Part shown: piece after piece, positions 12,401-27,620 of the stretch
Layout: each line of letters starts with the position of its first letter
Position numbering within the stretch: position 1 is the stretch's first letter
NCBI RefSeq assembly: GCF_958295425.1
Contig: NC_081138.1
Coordinates: forward strand, 27,945,914-28,009,913
Direction of reading: 5' to 3'
Length of the DNA stretch: 64,000 nucleotides
Origin: Solea solea
Taxonomy: Eukaryota; Chordata; Actinopteri; Pleuronectiformes; Soleidae
Made by a program: the position numbers and the translations under genes
Notes under the pieces: generated by a model
What the model saw: only the letters and a program-made list of their open reading frames with translations
What the model was told of the DNA's origin: nothing
The model's database searches: none

Positions 12401-15400
12401 AACTGAAATTCAGTCAGGGACTTATATAATGTCAGAATTAAAGCGCTTATAGCAACAAATGGAATTAAAGGTAGACTTGGCGCTGATGGCTCTCTTCTTA
12501 AGATGTTCTCTGTTCTTCCTGGATTGGTGAAAGACATTTTTTAACTTTTGAGTCTGTTGGACTCTAGAAAGGTGGAGAATTGGTTGGTGACAGAAAAGCG
12601 TCGCCATTCCCCTGGTGTGAGAGTGTTTCTGATTGGAGTGTGACTGAATTTGCAGTCAGCTGATTACAGCTGGAGCGTCTGACTTGAGTTTGACTGATGT
12701 TTGTGATAAGACTCTCTGTCTCTCTGTCTCTCTGTCTCTCTGTGTCTCTGTCTTGGCAGAGACAGAGTTTTAAAGTTCCCCGAAGACCCTTTAATGGCAA
12801 AAATACATTTAAAGTTAAAAAAAAAAAGTTCTTCAAAGCATTCTTAGTACTCCGGAGAACTTGTTAAAGCGTAACTATGCAGGATTCTGACCCCAATTGA
12901 ACAGCTTCAGAGACATTGTGATGGTTAAATGCCTTGTTGTGTGGAGATTGGGGGACTGCCTCCTCTCCCCCAGCCTTGCAAAAATCAGGGCCGCCGTGAA
13001 GCCTCTTTATGGCACTACACATGCACATGCACACGCCTTCTGAGCCTTAGCTTTACGACAGTGAGGATGGAGACACAGGGGGGAGCTCTGTAGAGAAAAA
13101 ACTGACCAGACGACAAGTTCTGCTTTCAGAGAACCACATGTGCACATGTCGTTAAAGAGAATAGAGGTTTTAAAAACTGCCTTCACACTCCAGACTCGCA
13201 GACAATTTTTATTATAGGCTGTCTAAACGAATGCTACTTCTGCTACCGCCCACCCCACAGCCCGGAGCCTTTCTCTGAGGACCAGCAGGTGGTTATTAAC
13301 TCACTTGCTTGACCCCTCGTCTCACGTCTGCATATCAGCGAGCGGTAAAGCCCGAGTGAAGGAGACACCAGACCAGGGATGCTTGAAGTGTGAGTCACAG
13401 GGTGATTCAGTCTGGAGCTGGAGATTTTAGCAGTAAGCAAGTTGAGGATGGATGGTTATAAAAGTGCACATGGAGATGCTGAGTCGTCCGACACACTCAC
13501 AAACAGCCTGTCACTGAGTGACACGCATGAGCCAGAGTGTCAGAGGGAGTTAGTGAAGAGAAAAACTGTTTTCCCCCCTCCTGCTCCGACACTCACACGC
13601 CTCCTCCTTATTCTCTCTGCATTGCTTATCCTCAAGTATAAAGTTTGCCGTGCGTGTATACTCACTCGCCGCACTGAAAACAAACCAGGAGTCTGGTCCC
13701 AGAAGCCACCGGTGCATCAAAGTGGTTGCATGAGGGTGTTTTGGGAGTTGGTGATGTTTACTTTTAACATCAGGATTAGCAAGGTGCGCGCTGCTCTCTG
13801 ACTGCGGCTGTTGACTAGACAGTCTCTATTTGTTCTGCCTGATGTTTTTAGAGTGCTGAGTCAACCGTTCTCTGCTGCGCTGGATCAGAACATGGATCCA
13901 GTGTGGCTCATGGAGACCAGCCAAACCTGCCCTGCCAAAGGTGCTGCACGTACTGCAAAAAATGCCCATCTAGCCTGATTTAGTTTCCTTTAAGTCTGAG
14001 ACCCTTATGACAAGATGGCTATACATAGATATATATGGCACATCAAGCTGCATCCTTTTCGTCTTCTTCTTTCTGAATCTGCAGCTCAAAGGTTCTCCAC
14101 CTAACTCCCTTCTCGTCTCCTACAGTTTGAAGTTCTCCTTCATTCTCATCCTTTTAGATTCTTCTTCTCTCTTTCTCTCTAAGCTCCTCTCATTTCCTCT
14201 CATCCCCCCCCCCCCCCGGCATCCTCTCCTCAGCACTGGCTCGTGTTGTTGGAGTCGGCACTGGAGGCCTGCCGACGGCTTCGCAGTGGACTCGGCAACT
14301 TGAATCCTCCAATTAATGAACAGATAGGTTAACTGCTCGAGGCCAAGAATCACATGGCTCAACAGAATCCTGGATTATACAACAAACACTTTTTTTTGGA
14401 ACTTTGTTTTTGTAAGCGGGGTTGTTGCGTCACGCTAGGCTAGCTGTCGGTGGACCGTGTCCTTGTATTCTAAACAGACCAGAGTGGTACTGATCGTCTA
14501 TCTCTGATACAGACTGTGAGGATCAGCGCAGTGTTGGATTATTACGACTGTGCTGTACACCTTCATGGGACTGCTTGAACATGGAGAAACTGATCAACTG
14601 ATGACTGATCCGGTGTGGTGGTTTAGAGCAGGGATTTGGACTCAATAACAGTGACTCAACCAAGATGACTCAGACTTGGGTAATGGGAGCTTAACTTGGA
14701 CTCTTCTCGTCTAGTGACTCAGGCCGGGGTCTCCACATTCAAGCTAGACTTGGAGGATCTTTATGTTTTAAATTGGTTACTGCAATCTGAATTAAAATCT
14801 GTCCCCACTCCTCCCCAGAGACGTGAGGTTGCCAAGTCAAGAGACTTTGAAGAACCAATCCAGCATGAACCAAAATACTAATCTATGAGCAGCTACAGTT
14901 ACGCCCGCTTTCCACAAACATAAATACAAACCAAAATTGCCGGCTGTAAATTAGATTTTTAATCCTGAATAAACTGCTTCATTGTTACCAGTGAAGCCAG
15001 AGCTTTAATTAAACATCTCATGGTCATTTTAAGACATACCATTTTGTTGCATACAGCACCTTTTTAAGATTTAGCGCCTGATCTGTAACCTAATGTTTGT
15101 GTTAGCTTTACTCTACTGTACATCTGCGAAAGGCAAAGCAAGCATGGGGCCCCCGAGCTGAGAGCAGGGCCCCCAGAACTTGTAGCAGAATAACAACCTT
15201 TAATAACAACCCACCTTTAAAAAAACCACATGACATGTGCTGTTTTGGTTCAAAAAACTCTTTTGCTTAGGGTCCTAAAAGTTCCTTGAAATGCCCCCGA
15301 GCTTCCACGCATGATCTTTGTTTTTTTTGTTTGACGTCATTTTTACAGTGAATGCCACCTGGTGTAACCCACATCTAATGAAGGTCACTCCGTTATCATC

Positions 15401-18400
15401 TAGAGAATGTGTTTGGATTTATTTTGAGATTGAAATGAGCTGATCCCGCTCCATCAGGAGCTTTCTTCTTCATTTTTTTAGCAACTCGGCGCTAAATGAC
15501 ATGGACATTTTGTGCAGTGTGCTGGGCAGCTGGGCTGTGAGTCGGCATCCCGAGGCTTGTGTTGGTCTCGGTCCAGAGTAACCAGAGAAATGAACCGTTA
15601 GCAGCACCGGCGGCTAGCACAGACGAGGGCCAACCGGCCTTTACTGAGTCATCGCTGGAGGCACTTGTGGGCTTTTCAGCCAGAACACTGTCTGCAGGAC
15701 TTACATGTCTGACTGACTAAGTGAGTGTGTGTGTGATCAGTGGCGGGGATTTATTTTAGGCTTCATATCTCAAAAGCAGAGAAAGAAAAACTCCATATAA
15801 ATATAATGGAGTCAGTCAGTTTAGGAAAACAACTTTTGAAAAATGATCAAAGGTGAATACCAATCTAGCTCCATAGAGCCAGCCAGGGCTAGTCGGGTTT
15901 GGATCCTATACCAAATATGTGTAACCAGTCAATTTCTGGAGTAAATTTGCAATCTGTGCAATGAAAAGACCAAAATCTGTGATTATTACTGAGAGGATGA
16001 GTTTAAACCTTAACTGAAATTCAGTCAGGGACACTCTTGTCATAATTAACCCTTAGAACACAGAGCATTTTGGCTGCTTTTTTCCATTACTATGTTAAAC
16101 GTACAGTATATACAGAGGGTATAAGAATGTACAATATAGAGTGTCTTATATCCTTTTTTACAGCACAATCTAGGAAAAAAGATTAATTTTCACCAGTTAT
16201 ATAAACACACCTGTGCACTCAAAATGTTTAAATCGGATTGAATTCCAACTCAACAACACATTCGATGACAAAGCCTGAATATGTGACCTATAAACACACA
16301 CACACACACCCAGGATGCCCATATAAGGAGTTGTGTATTACTCCTATAGCAAGAGTGAGCTCAGGCAAGACATTTTACATTTTTGAGCTTTGTGAAGAAA
16401 GATAAATGGTTGATAAACAATCTAACAAGTCAGTGAAACAGTCCAAGCACACGTCCACTAAATATATATATATATATAAAAAAATCTTCTTAAACCATCA
16501 TATTATTATTTCTTACACTATTTTAAGATACTTCTTTCTTTATATTTTCTTCATGTTGCTCATTTTATTGCCATATTTTGCATTCACTTAAATGTACACA
16601 CAGTATAACCTCCCGCTAAACACTTCGTATTAACAAAATAGATTAAGTTTATTTTTTATTAATAATTATTAATTAATTCAAGATCATTTACAACTAAATA
16701 TATACAAATAAATTAAATGATGTTCATTTGCAAATCACATCTATTAGATTACTGTGTTTAAGGACTGTATGCACAATACTGACAGATAGAAGAGATGCCT
16801 AGAGATTGACCTAGTGATGCCGACTGCAATTACTCTATGATTTAACACTGGATTTTAGAAAGTAATATAAAATATACATAAAAAAGGATGTGTTGTAACC
16901 ATAATAACAGAATATGTAACACTGTTTCCCAGTGTGTTTGAAAAAGTAAAAAGGAACAAAATTATAAATAGATAGAGATCAAAATATTAATGCTTCAGGT
17001 GAAATCAAATAAAACAAAATAAGAGAAGAGAGTCATTCTTCTCTGTGGCTGTTAATTACTTGATGATTTTTTTTTTTTTGCCGTGATTCACCTTTCAGAG
17101 CTTCTGCAGACACCTGGTGTATCGGGTAACTCACTCACTCACACACACACACACAAACCGAGAGATGAGGTGGAAACATAATGCTTGTGTGCGGTTGCTA
17201 ATGACGACATGCTTGGCTTTCGCATAGAACAAAACCAGACCTTTCTCTGCACAGGTGCATGGCATGCTGTGTGTGTGTTATATAGATACAGAAACTACAT
17301 GGATATCCATACATAATCATAAGGGATTGGATGTTACGTCGTAGAAGGAGAACAAAAAGGAGGGGGGGGGGGGGGGACAGAGTTGCTGCTTAAACACCTG
17401 CTCCCTCTAAACGTTATTAGTCCAAACAGACAAACGGTCAATTTTGCTGACAGACAACCGAAGCTCAAAGGTGCAGAAAGGTTAGCGGTGCCATTTAACC
17501 ACAAAGCTTTTCCATCTGTAGCCATCACCACATTTCCCCTCCTGTACATTTTACTTTCCATCCGTAACCTACTTTCCATTTTCTGCCGCTGATGTTTGGG
17601 ATAAGTGAACAGTCGGTCCATGCCTCACTCGGATGAACACTTGCCAAACCCCCTCTTTGCATCCTTTAAACGCTTAAATGGCAACGATTTCCCACACATT
17701 TCACTCGTCAGTTATTCTTTTATAAGGGGCGCAGCTGTGCATCATTCACCCCCCACTGTTCCACTGGACCTCTGCAGTCGTTGCATACATTCATATTTCA
17801 CACACGAGCCGCAGGTGATGGAGTCGTACACTTCGGAGTCCACAACAGAAGCGTCCAGTAAAAGAACAGTTTGCCATCCATCACTTCTCTTGCTCTTTAT
17901 CTAAATACGCTGCCGTTCCATAGTGTGCAGACACAACAATGTATCTGTAGCGGAGGAAAATGTCACGCGAAATGTTCTTTGCACAGGAGAACAAAGCAAA
18001 GGTGACATGCTTGACCCCTCCGCTTTATCATTTTTGTTGTGACCTTTGCTTCCCAGTACAGAGGCGCTGTAGACTCTGCTCTGCGGCTGCACTTACAAGA
18101 CTTCGGGACAAAAACAATGGCGCGGGGTCATTCATCAGTAGTAAAAGGTTTTTTTTTTTCAAGCATCATGCAGGGACTAAATTGGAGAGCAGGAGGATTG
18201 AGCGTGGTGCCAGATGGTACCAGAGCTCGACTGTAGTGAAGCTCGAGGTAAAAGGGATTTATTTTCTATCGAGTCTCTGGGTACATTCAGATTACCAGGC
18301 TAAAGTGACTCATCAATCCGCTGATGTGACTCATCAGATTTTTTTTTTTTTTTTCAGGGCTGTGTGGACGTGTGATCAAGTCTGATTTTTGTGTTACTTT

Positions 18401-21400
18401 GGCTATGTTCACATTTACGAGCTACATTGTTCAAACTGCACACAAAAAGCCTTAAGCATGAGCATCAACAACAAGAGAAAATGTTATATTTTTCAAACCA
18501 CTTTGTATTGAGGGTGACACTCATGTTGGATGATGACGTATATCAGAGGATGAGAAGGGCTACTTTTACCTTACCAGACTTAAGTGTCTCAAATGAGATT
18601 TTGTTACATTAACCCTTAGAACGCAGAATGTTAAGGCTGTTTTTCTCCATTATGTATGTATATTAATATATACAGAGGCTATAAGAACGTGTGTCTTATA
18701 TCCTTTTTTTCCAGCACAACCTATAGGAAATCTGATATCTGATATATTATATAAACACACACGGTCAAAGAGTACTCAGAGTGTTTGATATCAGATTGAA
18801 TATGTGGAATTTGGAAATTTGTCACAGTTCAAAGTTCGCTTGGCTCATTTTTATGAAAAAAAAAGTAAATTTTGTGACTTCTGCATAATTATTGCTTTTT
18901 AAAATCCCTACCAAAAAATGCGATATAAAATTGATCATAACTTTGACTCAAAAACACACAAGAAGGCCAAAAAAACGCATTTTGTAAAGCCTGAATATGT
19001 GCAGTCTATAAACACACACCCCCAGGATGTCCATATAAGGCCTTGTGTATTATTCCCATGGCATTCCTTCATTTACTGAGGCTTAATGTGACTACAAAAC
19101 AGAATAAAGTAAATTATACAGTAAAATAACATTGAAATATATGAGCCTGAGTGGGTTTTTAAACTTGCTTTTAAAGGACACATTTGTAGAACATCTAAAA
19201 TCCTGGGGCAGTTGGTTCTAGAGAGAGAGAGGGAGAGAGTGTGGGCTCATAACGACTGAATGCACCTTTTATATTTGCAAGAATACGATCAGTGTGTTTA
19301 AAAAGCCAGAGTCTGAACATGTCAGGGGTTCTGGAGAGAAAGCAGGTCAGAGATGTTTCTTGGAGCAACAGACCAGTAGTTTTTTGAGATCTTTTCTGTA
19401 GAAGTGAAGACTTCAGCGTCTCCAGTGTGTGATATGTTCAGTGGTTCTTGTCCCACTTAGTACTCAGGTGTCTCAGTCTCTCTTTTTCTCTGCAGAAGTC
19501 CAACCTTGTGGAAATAAATGCCTTTTCAAATGTGAAATGCACATTTTTAATTATGCTTATAAATGTGATCAGTGTGCACATGCTTGTCATTTGAAAGCGT
19601 TCATACGTACGCTAAATCAGACAAGACACTTGTCAAAATCAAATCAAAAAAATCTAAATCTGTAATGAATCAGGACATTGGAACAACGTGGCTGGTAATC
19701 TGAATGTGGCCTCTTTCTTCAGACTATTGACTTGTTGATTAACTTGTTCGTGCACAATTATAAAATTCTCTGGAGACACTTCACGGCTGCTGTCTTTAAT
19801 GACTTAGTATTGGCATATTGTTGACTCCCACTTCTTAAATTAGCGGCTCGAACATATACTGCCGCTACACGTTGTGTTTCTGGTGATGTTTCACAGAGTG
19901 ATGACTGAGAAAAGACTGCGAGACTCATCGTGAGACTTATTACACTGTCGTGCCAATGATGTGCATTTTTTCATATCATGTAAAATCTGACTCTGAGCCA
20001 GTTTCCAAAGGCCACTTAATGCCCGAGTGAGATCATTCTGCTGCTGCTGCTGCGTTTAACAGCTGCTCAGGATGTACGTAGAAGGCCATTCTGACATTTA
20101 GAGTTAATAAATAACTGCCTTTTAATACCTTAATGACTTTTATTTGTGTGAAGTTGGGCTGCAGAGTTTAAAGTTCACTCCCAGTTGTACACGCGTCTCC
20201 GGCTGAAACCGGACTCACAGGTTACAGTGGACTCTTTTAAGTTTAATAACAGGAAACACAGGTTTATGCTCCTCTCAGATCTGGAGGCTTGTAAAGGGCG
20301 TTCGGCTGGAATAAGACGAGTGGATGTGGGTGTTTTTTTTTTTTGTGTATTATTGGATTGTGCAGGGCACGAGTCTAGTTTTTATTTGACCCAAATGTGG
20401 GACATGGATAAGGAGAGACATAAAAGTACACAAGAGGCGACAGAGGACATAAATAGCGGTCATGGGAACATCAATCAACTAATTCACCGGGGAAGAAATT
20501 TGCAAAATCAACTTCTGTATCCGACTGAGTCCTGCAACATCATTCACGGTGTCCAGTATTTGCACTGATGTCATTATATAACATGTTTGCATATATTTGA
20601 CTGGAGGATTACCACTGAATTCTGCCGAATAGTGTTCCATATATTCAAGACACGGTTTGTTCTGTTGTAGCCTGATATTAAAATCATTACAACGTATCAT
20701 ATTAGTTTAATCTTCAATCATTGTCCCAAATATAGACTTTTAGAAGTCCATGCAAATTCAATTTAAAAGAAGAAGAAGAAGAAAGCCACTTACTTTTGAA
20801 ATGTAATTCTAATTGATTGGATGTTTGTGAAACCTCGATGAAGACTTTGAGTCGATATCTTCATCTGCAGACACAGTGTCTTAGTTTATTCCTTGACACA
20901 TTTATGTGCAGTTTCAACCCCGGACAGGGCTTTATGGGATTTTGCTGTAGAGTAAATTTATTATCTTTAGCCTGTGGTTAACTGACAGTGGTGTAAAACA
21001 GTTTGTTTGCAGGTGGACTGGGGGAGGGGGGGGGGGGCGGGGCTGTCTGACACTATATCTCAGACCAACAAACCCGTCGTTCAGACCCACCACCGTGCTT
21101 GGATGACGTGCTGTCAGCGCTCATTAGCCGTGACAGCTGCCACAAACCCAGTCAAGGATTTGTACCAAACCATCACCTGTAAGAAAACTGCTTTATTTTA
21201 TCGTAGTTATCATTATGAACCAGGTTGACAGGTCGGTTAACGACAGGTATTCCACTGAATTATTCCATTTTGTCCAAATGACAGCAGACAGTGCTCATTA
21301 CTGCATTGTGAGGGATAGTGACGGCAACTTTCTTTTACCGCACAACTTTTTTTGTTGATGCTGTTGGGACACAAGGAACAAATAATGGAGTGAAAATGCA

Positions 21401-24400
21401 GACGCAGAATCAGTGGCAAACTCCGTCTGAAGTACCGTACGTAACAATAATACACAGAATCTCAAACCTTCAGCTCTCATAGGGCTATACCATACAATTC
21501 ATTATCATAATAATCATTTCTACTGTATCCCAAAAATAGTCGTACCATAGCATAAACAATGCTGATGCAGAGTTTCCCCTCCATGTCCCCTGACATTTGC
21601 ACTCTGTCCTTACCCTGTCCTGTCTCACGGCATGTCTTTGCACACACAGAACAAAGCAGACACACACACACACACACATACATAGTCAAAATAACTTGAG
21701 TGAAGTTGATGCGTAAAGTGCAATAAATGCTTTCCCAAAACCAAAGGAGGACAAAATCAATCCCAATAATCACAAATCAAACGCATTTATTTTGAAAATC
21801 AGTTCGAAAAATTGTCATATTTTTCACTATGTCCAATTTTGCACCTATGCAATATTTATATATATACAGTACATCTGAGCGACTTAATATCTGTGTTATT
21901 TAGCCTTATTTATTGCTTGTACATAGGTTCTTCTATTGAAAAAAAAAAAAAAACCAGCAAACAATTGCATTGAAACCTGTTAGCGACGTTCACTTCAAGC
22001 TGATTGTGCTGTTTGTTAATGTGGCCGCGATGAAGGCGGTGTTTAAAACCCCTAAAATATTATTTATCCAATCACCGGTCTCTACTTCACACCTGGTATT
22101 AGCATCTGTCTTCAGTGATCCAGTCGCATGCGAACAGACTTCACACCTGGCATTAAAACGCATTTCCTGTGATCACATCTGGACTTCTCTTGCTCTTTAT
22201 CCAAATACGCAATGATGTAAGGACATAATGATGTTTTTAACAAGTCTGACCGTACAGATGTTTGTGTGTGTGTGTGTGTGTGTGCAGATACAAAGAGAGG
22301 AAAAGAAAAAATGAGAGAAGCTCCAGTGAATCAAAGCTCTACTTGCGCTGCTGTGACACAAAATATGATTTTAACCATCAGAAAAGTTAATATTGTGGCA
22401 GTGGCTGAAAATATATGGAATTAGATGTGTGTCACTATTTTCAGACAGCCAGTTTTTAAGAAGCAAATAAAATATCGATTTAATATTTAAATCGATATTT
22501 TATATAATATTTAATAATAACATTTAAAGTGTATTTTCAACTATAAAATACAATATTTTTAAATGATTAAATCAAAACTTTATTTGCTTCTTAAAAAGTA
22601 TCCATATATTTTTAGCCACGGCCACAATATTAACTCTGATGGTCACACGATTTATTTTTTCTACGGGTAAAAATCTTATTACATGTCACAGCAGCGTTGA
22701 TTCTTTTGAGCTTCTCTCGTTTTCTTTTCTTAAAAAGTGTTGTTTGTTTCGTGAAAATAAAATAAATGTGATTAGTGTAAAAGAAAATCTTAAATTATAG
22801 CAGTTTTATCAGAACGCATCAGCTGCAGGTCTCTAATCCACCTAATGTGTCCTATCAGAGAGTCAGGATTCACTGGTAGCATTCAGACTTGTACTGTACG
22901 TGGATGGATGGTTGATACCAAGTCTGAACAGGGTCTAACAGTCCAGAGGAAAGCACTATTTAGGCCCCTCGGGAGGGACACGAGAGCAGATTGCCTTCAT
23001 CCGCTTCATCGGTGCCCCGGCCCTCGTCCAGGAACCAGAGAGATGAAGGGAAAACCTGGCAGTGGCAGGAGATGTCTGATTGATTAATGTGCTGCCGGTT
23101 TGATCGCCTGTCACCAGCAGAGAGATAGCGATTTGACCTCCGCCTTTCGCTCTCTGCCCTTGGCTTCATCACAGCCACTTGTCGTCGAGAGGGCCACAGA
23201 AGCGGAGGATGAGAAGTGGTACACGGAACATCCTGTTAAGGGCCCTGTGAGATACCTGCCCTTTGACCTCTCCTCTGGTGTAAAACTAATGTCTCCACCA
23301 GCTGTGGTTTGCTCATGTCTGCTATTGTTTAGCCAAAGAGCCAGGAGAACCAGTTAGCTGATTATCTGGGCATGGGAACCGGCTGGAGGCGGTCTCCCCG
23401 TCCCCGCTCTTGTCCTGTGGGAGCTTCTCTGGAACAGAGCTCTGCCACGATAACCTGCTGACAGATCCTGTCGGTTTGAAATACTGAATATTTTCCCTAT
23501 AATTAAAGGATTTCTGTTAATGTTCAAACTCGAACCAGGTTGTGCATTCAGGGGCCAGCGTCCAGGAGGTCTGTGCACACAGGAAGTGCTGTTTTGTACA
23601 CGTTTATCTGCAAAAACAGCCATTTGTTTGGAGCAGATAAGCAAAGCACCAAAAAGGCTGCTGCAAATGCGATATTTTAGGGCCGAGGCTGTGCAAGAGT
23701 TTGCAGAAACAATCCAACCGTCTCCTGAAAATAATCTAATTCATAACTCTATTTATAGGAAGTTGGTGCAAACGTGTGGGTGGGCGTGTTTGTGTGTGTG
23801 TGAGAACTGTGATGACAGACTGTGAGACTGAGCACGAGGATGAAATATCGGGGTTTCCTTACTTTATCTGGACTGGAACTGAAACACACACGTACTTCCC
23901 CTAATCTTTTCCATCTGAAATAAAGCAACTAAGCCCTTTTTTTTTTTTTTACAGAGAAAGAGAAAGAGAGAAGGATACACATATTTTAATTTGTGACAAT
24001 TCTAACACGATTAACAGAAGTGAAATGGAGACAGTCGGATGAGGATATTCCATCACATCTATTTGTCTATGGAAGGACGTATGGAATCACACATCCAACA
24101 TCCACGTCCATCAGAATCAGACCCACACAGGACATGAAAACCACCGTCTCCGCCTACTTTTCCCTTTTTAACCTGCCGTCTTTTGTGAAGCTCACATCGA
24201 CGGTCTCTTCCTCTTCCTTCTGTCCATTTCGCACTAGATCTACGACACTGAGCTGGAAGTAAGTGTTTTCCGGCCCCGGGTGTGCTGCTCCTCTCATTGA
24301 CCTTGGCCAAGTCTCAGCATGCCATGGCATCGTTTACAAAGACACACACACACACACACACACACACAATCATCCAGGGCCGTGCCAGCTTTTCCCATAA

Positions 24401-26584
24401 CTCTGGCCTCCTGGTTTGTTTACTAGCTCAGCCAGTTGCAGTGAGTTTGCAGTGAGAAGCCTCCACTTACTTACAGAGAAGCTCAGTCCGTCATTCGCCG
24501 CAGCTGAATCCCCCGGCCCCTGCTTTAAACTGCTGCCATCTACAACTGGATCTGTGCCATGAAAAGCACATTTCCCTTGGCTATAATCTATGTTATTTGC
24601 TGGGACAGGACTGTAAAATTTTAAGGTAATAGAATCTTTTTTCCAAGAAATGATGTTTATATATAACACAGAGCCTCAGCAAATATGTTTTTCATCAATA
24701 GAAAGCATGGTTTTTCTGCCGGCGCAGCTGATTTTACAGAACAATATCCCCTTGTTTTGACGCTAAAGCTTAGCTGGAATAAATATTTGCATAGTTTTGT
24801 GTAAAGAATAATCAGGTATAGCTCATGGATGGAAGAATAGTAGAGCTTTATCAAGGTTAGAAGGGGGTGGCAAGTTACAAAAAAATGACTTAAGGCCGAA
24901 CATTATTTCCATTTAACAACCGCTTTTCCCGCAAACCAAAGAACCCTTCTGCTGCCTAAACCTATGACCACACACGAGACTGTGGACGAAAACCAGCGTC
25001 TCTGGTGTGACAGTTGTAATCTCGCTCTGCCAATCAAACACCAACCACATAATGGTGACCCCAGTTCAAAAAACTCTACCGCTTAAAGATTAATGTGTTA
25101 TCGTGGACCGCTAACATTTAAAATATGTTGCAGTGAGTTCACACGTTGTGTCTCACTAAAGCGGTTAGTGTCTTCGGATCTATATTGTTGTCGTTGCTGC
25201 ACACGAAAAGTGATGTGTTTTACGTCGAGAGAGATGGAGGCAACAGCAGCGTCGCGCGAGTAAAGGGAGACGGCTGTGGAACAGGTTTCTCACAAATGGT
25301 TTCTAGATAAGATAAGATGAGCCTGTATTGTCTCCAACCTTGTTTTTTTTAGCAATTTGACAGCTTAATTGCTTATTGTCTCTAGAGCTGCAACTAACTA
25401 TTATTTCCATAATCGATTAATCTGTCGATTATATTCTCTGATCGGTGTTCTCAAATGTCTTGTTTTGTCCACTAACTGAAATCATTGACTTTTAATGATT
25501 TCTTTGTTATCCAGAGCAAAGAAATGAAGTAAATACTCACATTTAAGAAGCTTAAACAATCGGAAATACTGTTTTAATCATGAAAAAAGCTTCAAACCGA
25601 TTATTCGATTATCAAAATAGTTGTCGATTAGTTTAGTAATCGATTAATAATCGATTCTTCGATTAATTGTTTCAGCTGCCCCCGCGCTGCAGCTGTATAC
25701 ACACAAATGCTCCCTCAGTCAGGTCTGATAGGTAACATAAAAAAAAAAACTCACCAAAAGTGACACACTGCAGTTTTAATTCCCTAAAAAAAACAATAGG
25801 TAAAGCACTCAGAGAGTGCAAGCCTCCGCCAAGGCCACTCTGCTTCATATCCACCATCACCACAATCTAATCATTTCTTCTTCGGGCTATAATCTGCATC
25901 CGCAGAAGATTTCATCCGAATATGTTCTTACATTTTTGAGTTATTCTGCAAAAAAAAAAATCATAACCTCCTCGCTCGAGGTAATAACAGCACGACTCGC
26001 CACAGACTAATGGCAAACGCGCAGTTTCTGACGTTTCCAGCGTTGCCAATTACAGTTGAAACAGCCCGCGTCACTCTGCTGCTCATCCGTTTGTCACGCA
26101 GGTCAGAGAAGTCAGAGAAATGAGGCCAGCATTTTACAGAAAACACTCTCAAACTGGCGTTTACTTGTTTTTCCTGCAGCCTCGAGCAAACATAAGACCA
26201 ATACAGTACAGTCAGGTCGCATTCAATTACATTATACTGATTTTTTTTTAGCTCGACCTCATGTTAGAAAGCACATTTAGTGTTTCTACAGCTCCAGTGT
26301 TTGAGGGAAAAATAGCCATTTGTGCTTAAATGTTAGGTGTTAGACACTACACATGAAATAATAAAGTGGGATTATAGAGGAACAAAGGTTGTCCATGAAC
26401 AGTGGAGTTTCCGTGCGTCTGTGAAAGGTTGCTCTTTCTTTAATTAGATTCGAGTGATAAAATTGCCTGTACTTTGAGCCTTGAAGGCCTTTTACTGTGC
26501 ATGACTTTGGGTTCCATCCAATGTGCTGCTGCTCCTTTGGCTGCCAACGCACCACTAACTAATGACCAGGAAATAACTGTGGTT

Positions 26585-26615
<31 letters not shown>

Positions 26616-27587
26616 CAACACACACACACACACACACTGGTAGTCGTTTCTGACTTTTAGGGACTACATTCCTTCTCTCGGCTTAACCCTCTCCACAACT
26701 GGCCAAAACCTGATCCTTAAGTGAGTTAATTCAAATCCCAGCGACTGCGGGAAACGGAGCTTGGAATTTGAGTCTCTCACTGTTGCCATTGTCTCCTATG
26801 AAATATTTAAACCCACAAATATAAGTGTATAATAAATATAATTTCTAATTCCACCAACACCCAGGAACACTTATCCTCACTAAAAGCGGCCCGAAGTGAC
26901 ATAATCCTGAACTAACTGCTGTGAAATGCAGTAAAATACTCGACGCTTAATCGTACCACAACCTTACTGTGTTTATAATTAGCAGTTATTTCAGTTGAGA
27001 GGGATTCTGTGTGAGTGTATAATTGCCTCCCACTCTTCATTTTCAATTTCAGTTCACTTTTTTTGGTGCCATTATATGTTAAGAGGGAGAGGAAAAGATT
27101 ACGTATATGTTGGAATAATCTCTATGTTAATGCTCAGGTTCATTTTGGGTCTGAAGCATCCTTAGAGCCATCGATGGTTTATGTTTTTGGTAATGATTGA
27201 CACAAACACTTTCACAAGCCAACTCTCCAACTGCAAACAACAAAAAACTAGAGCTAGACACAACTGCAGTCCATTGATTTGTCAACATGAATGTTTAAGT
27301 GTACCATGCATTATGACGGAGAACATTCAAGGCCATTTGCATTTCTATTTTTAACAAATACTGTCCACATGCAGTAGGTCTGTTGCTTTTTATCCAAAAT
27401 TCAGATATTTCTCACCATTTTTTTAAATTCAAACCCTTAGGAAACACTTTCAGGCCATAATATAAAGCCTAGAAGTGCATCAGACTATTGTCAAATAAAT
27501 ACCGTGTCACAAATACTAGTATGCAGCAGTGATTTGTTGGATTCTACACGTCATCGTGTGATGCCACATTAACTATCGCCATCAGAC

Positions 27588-27620
<33 letters not shown>

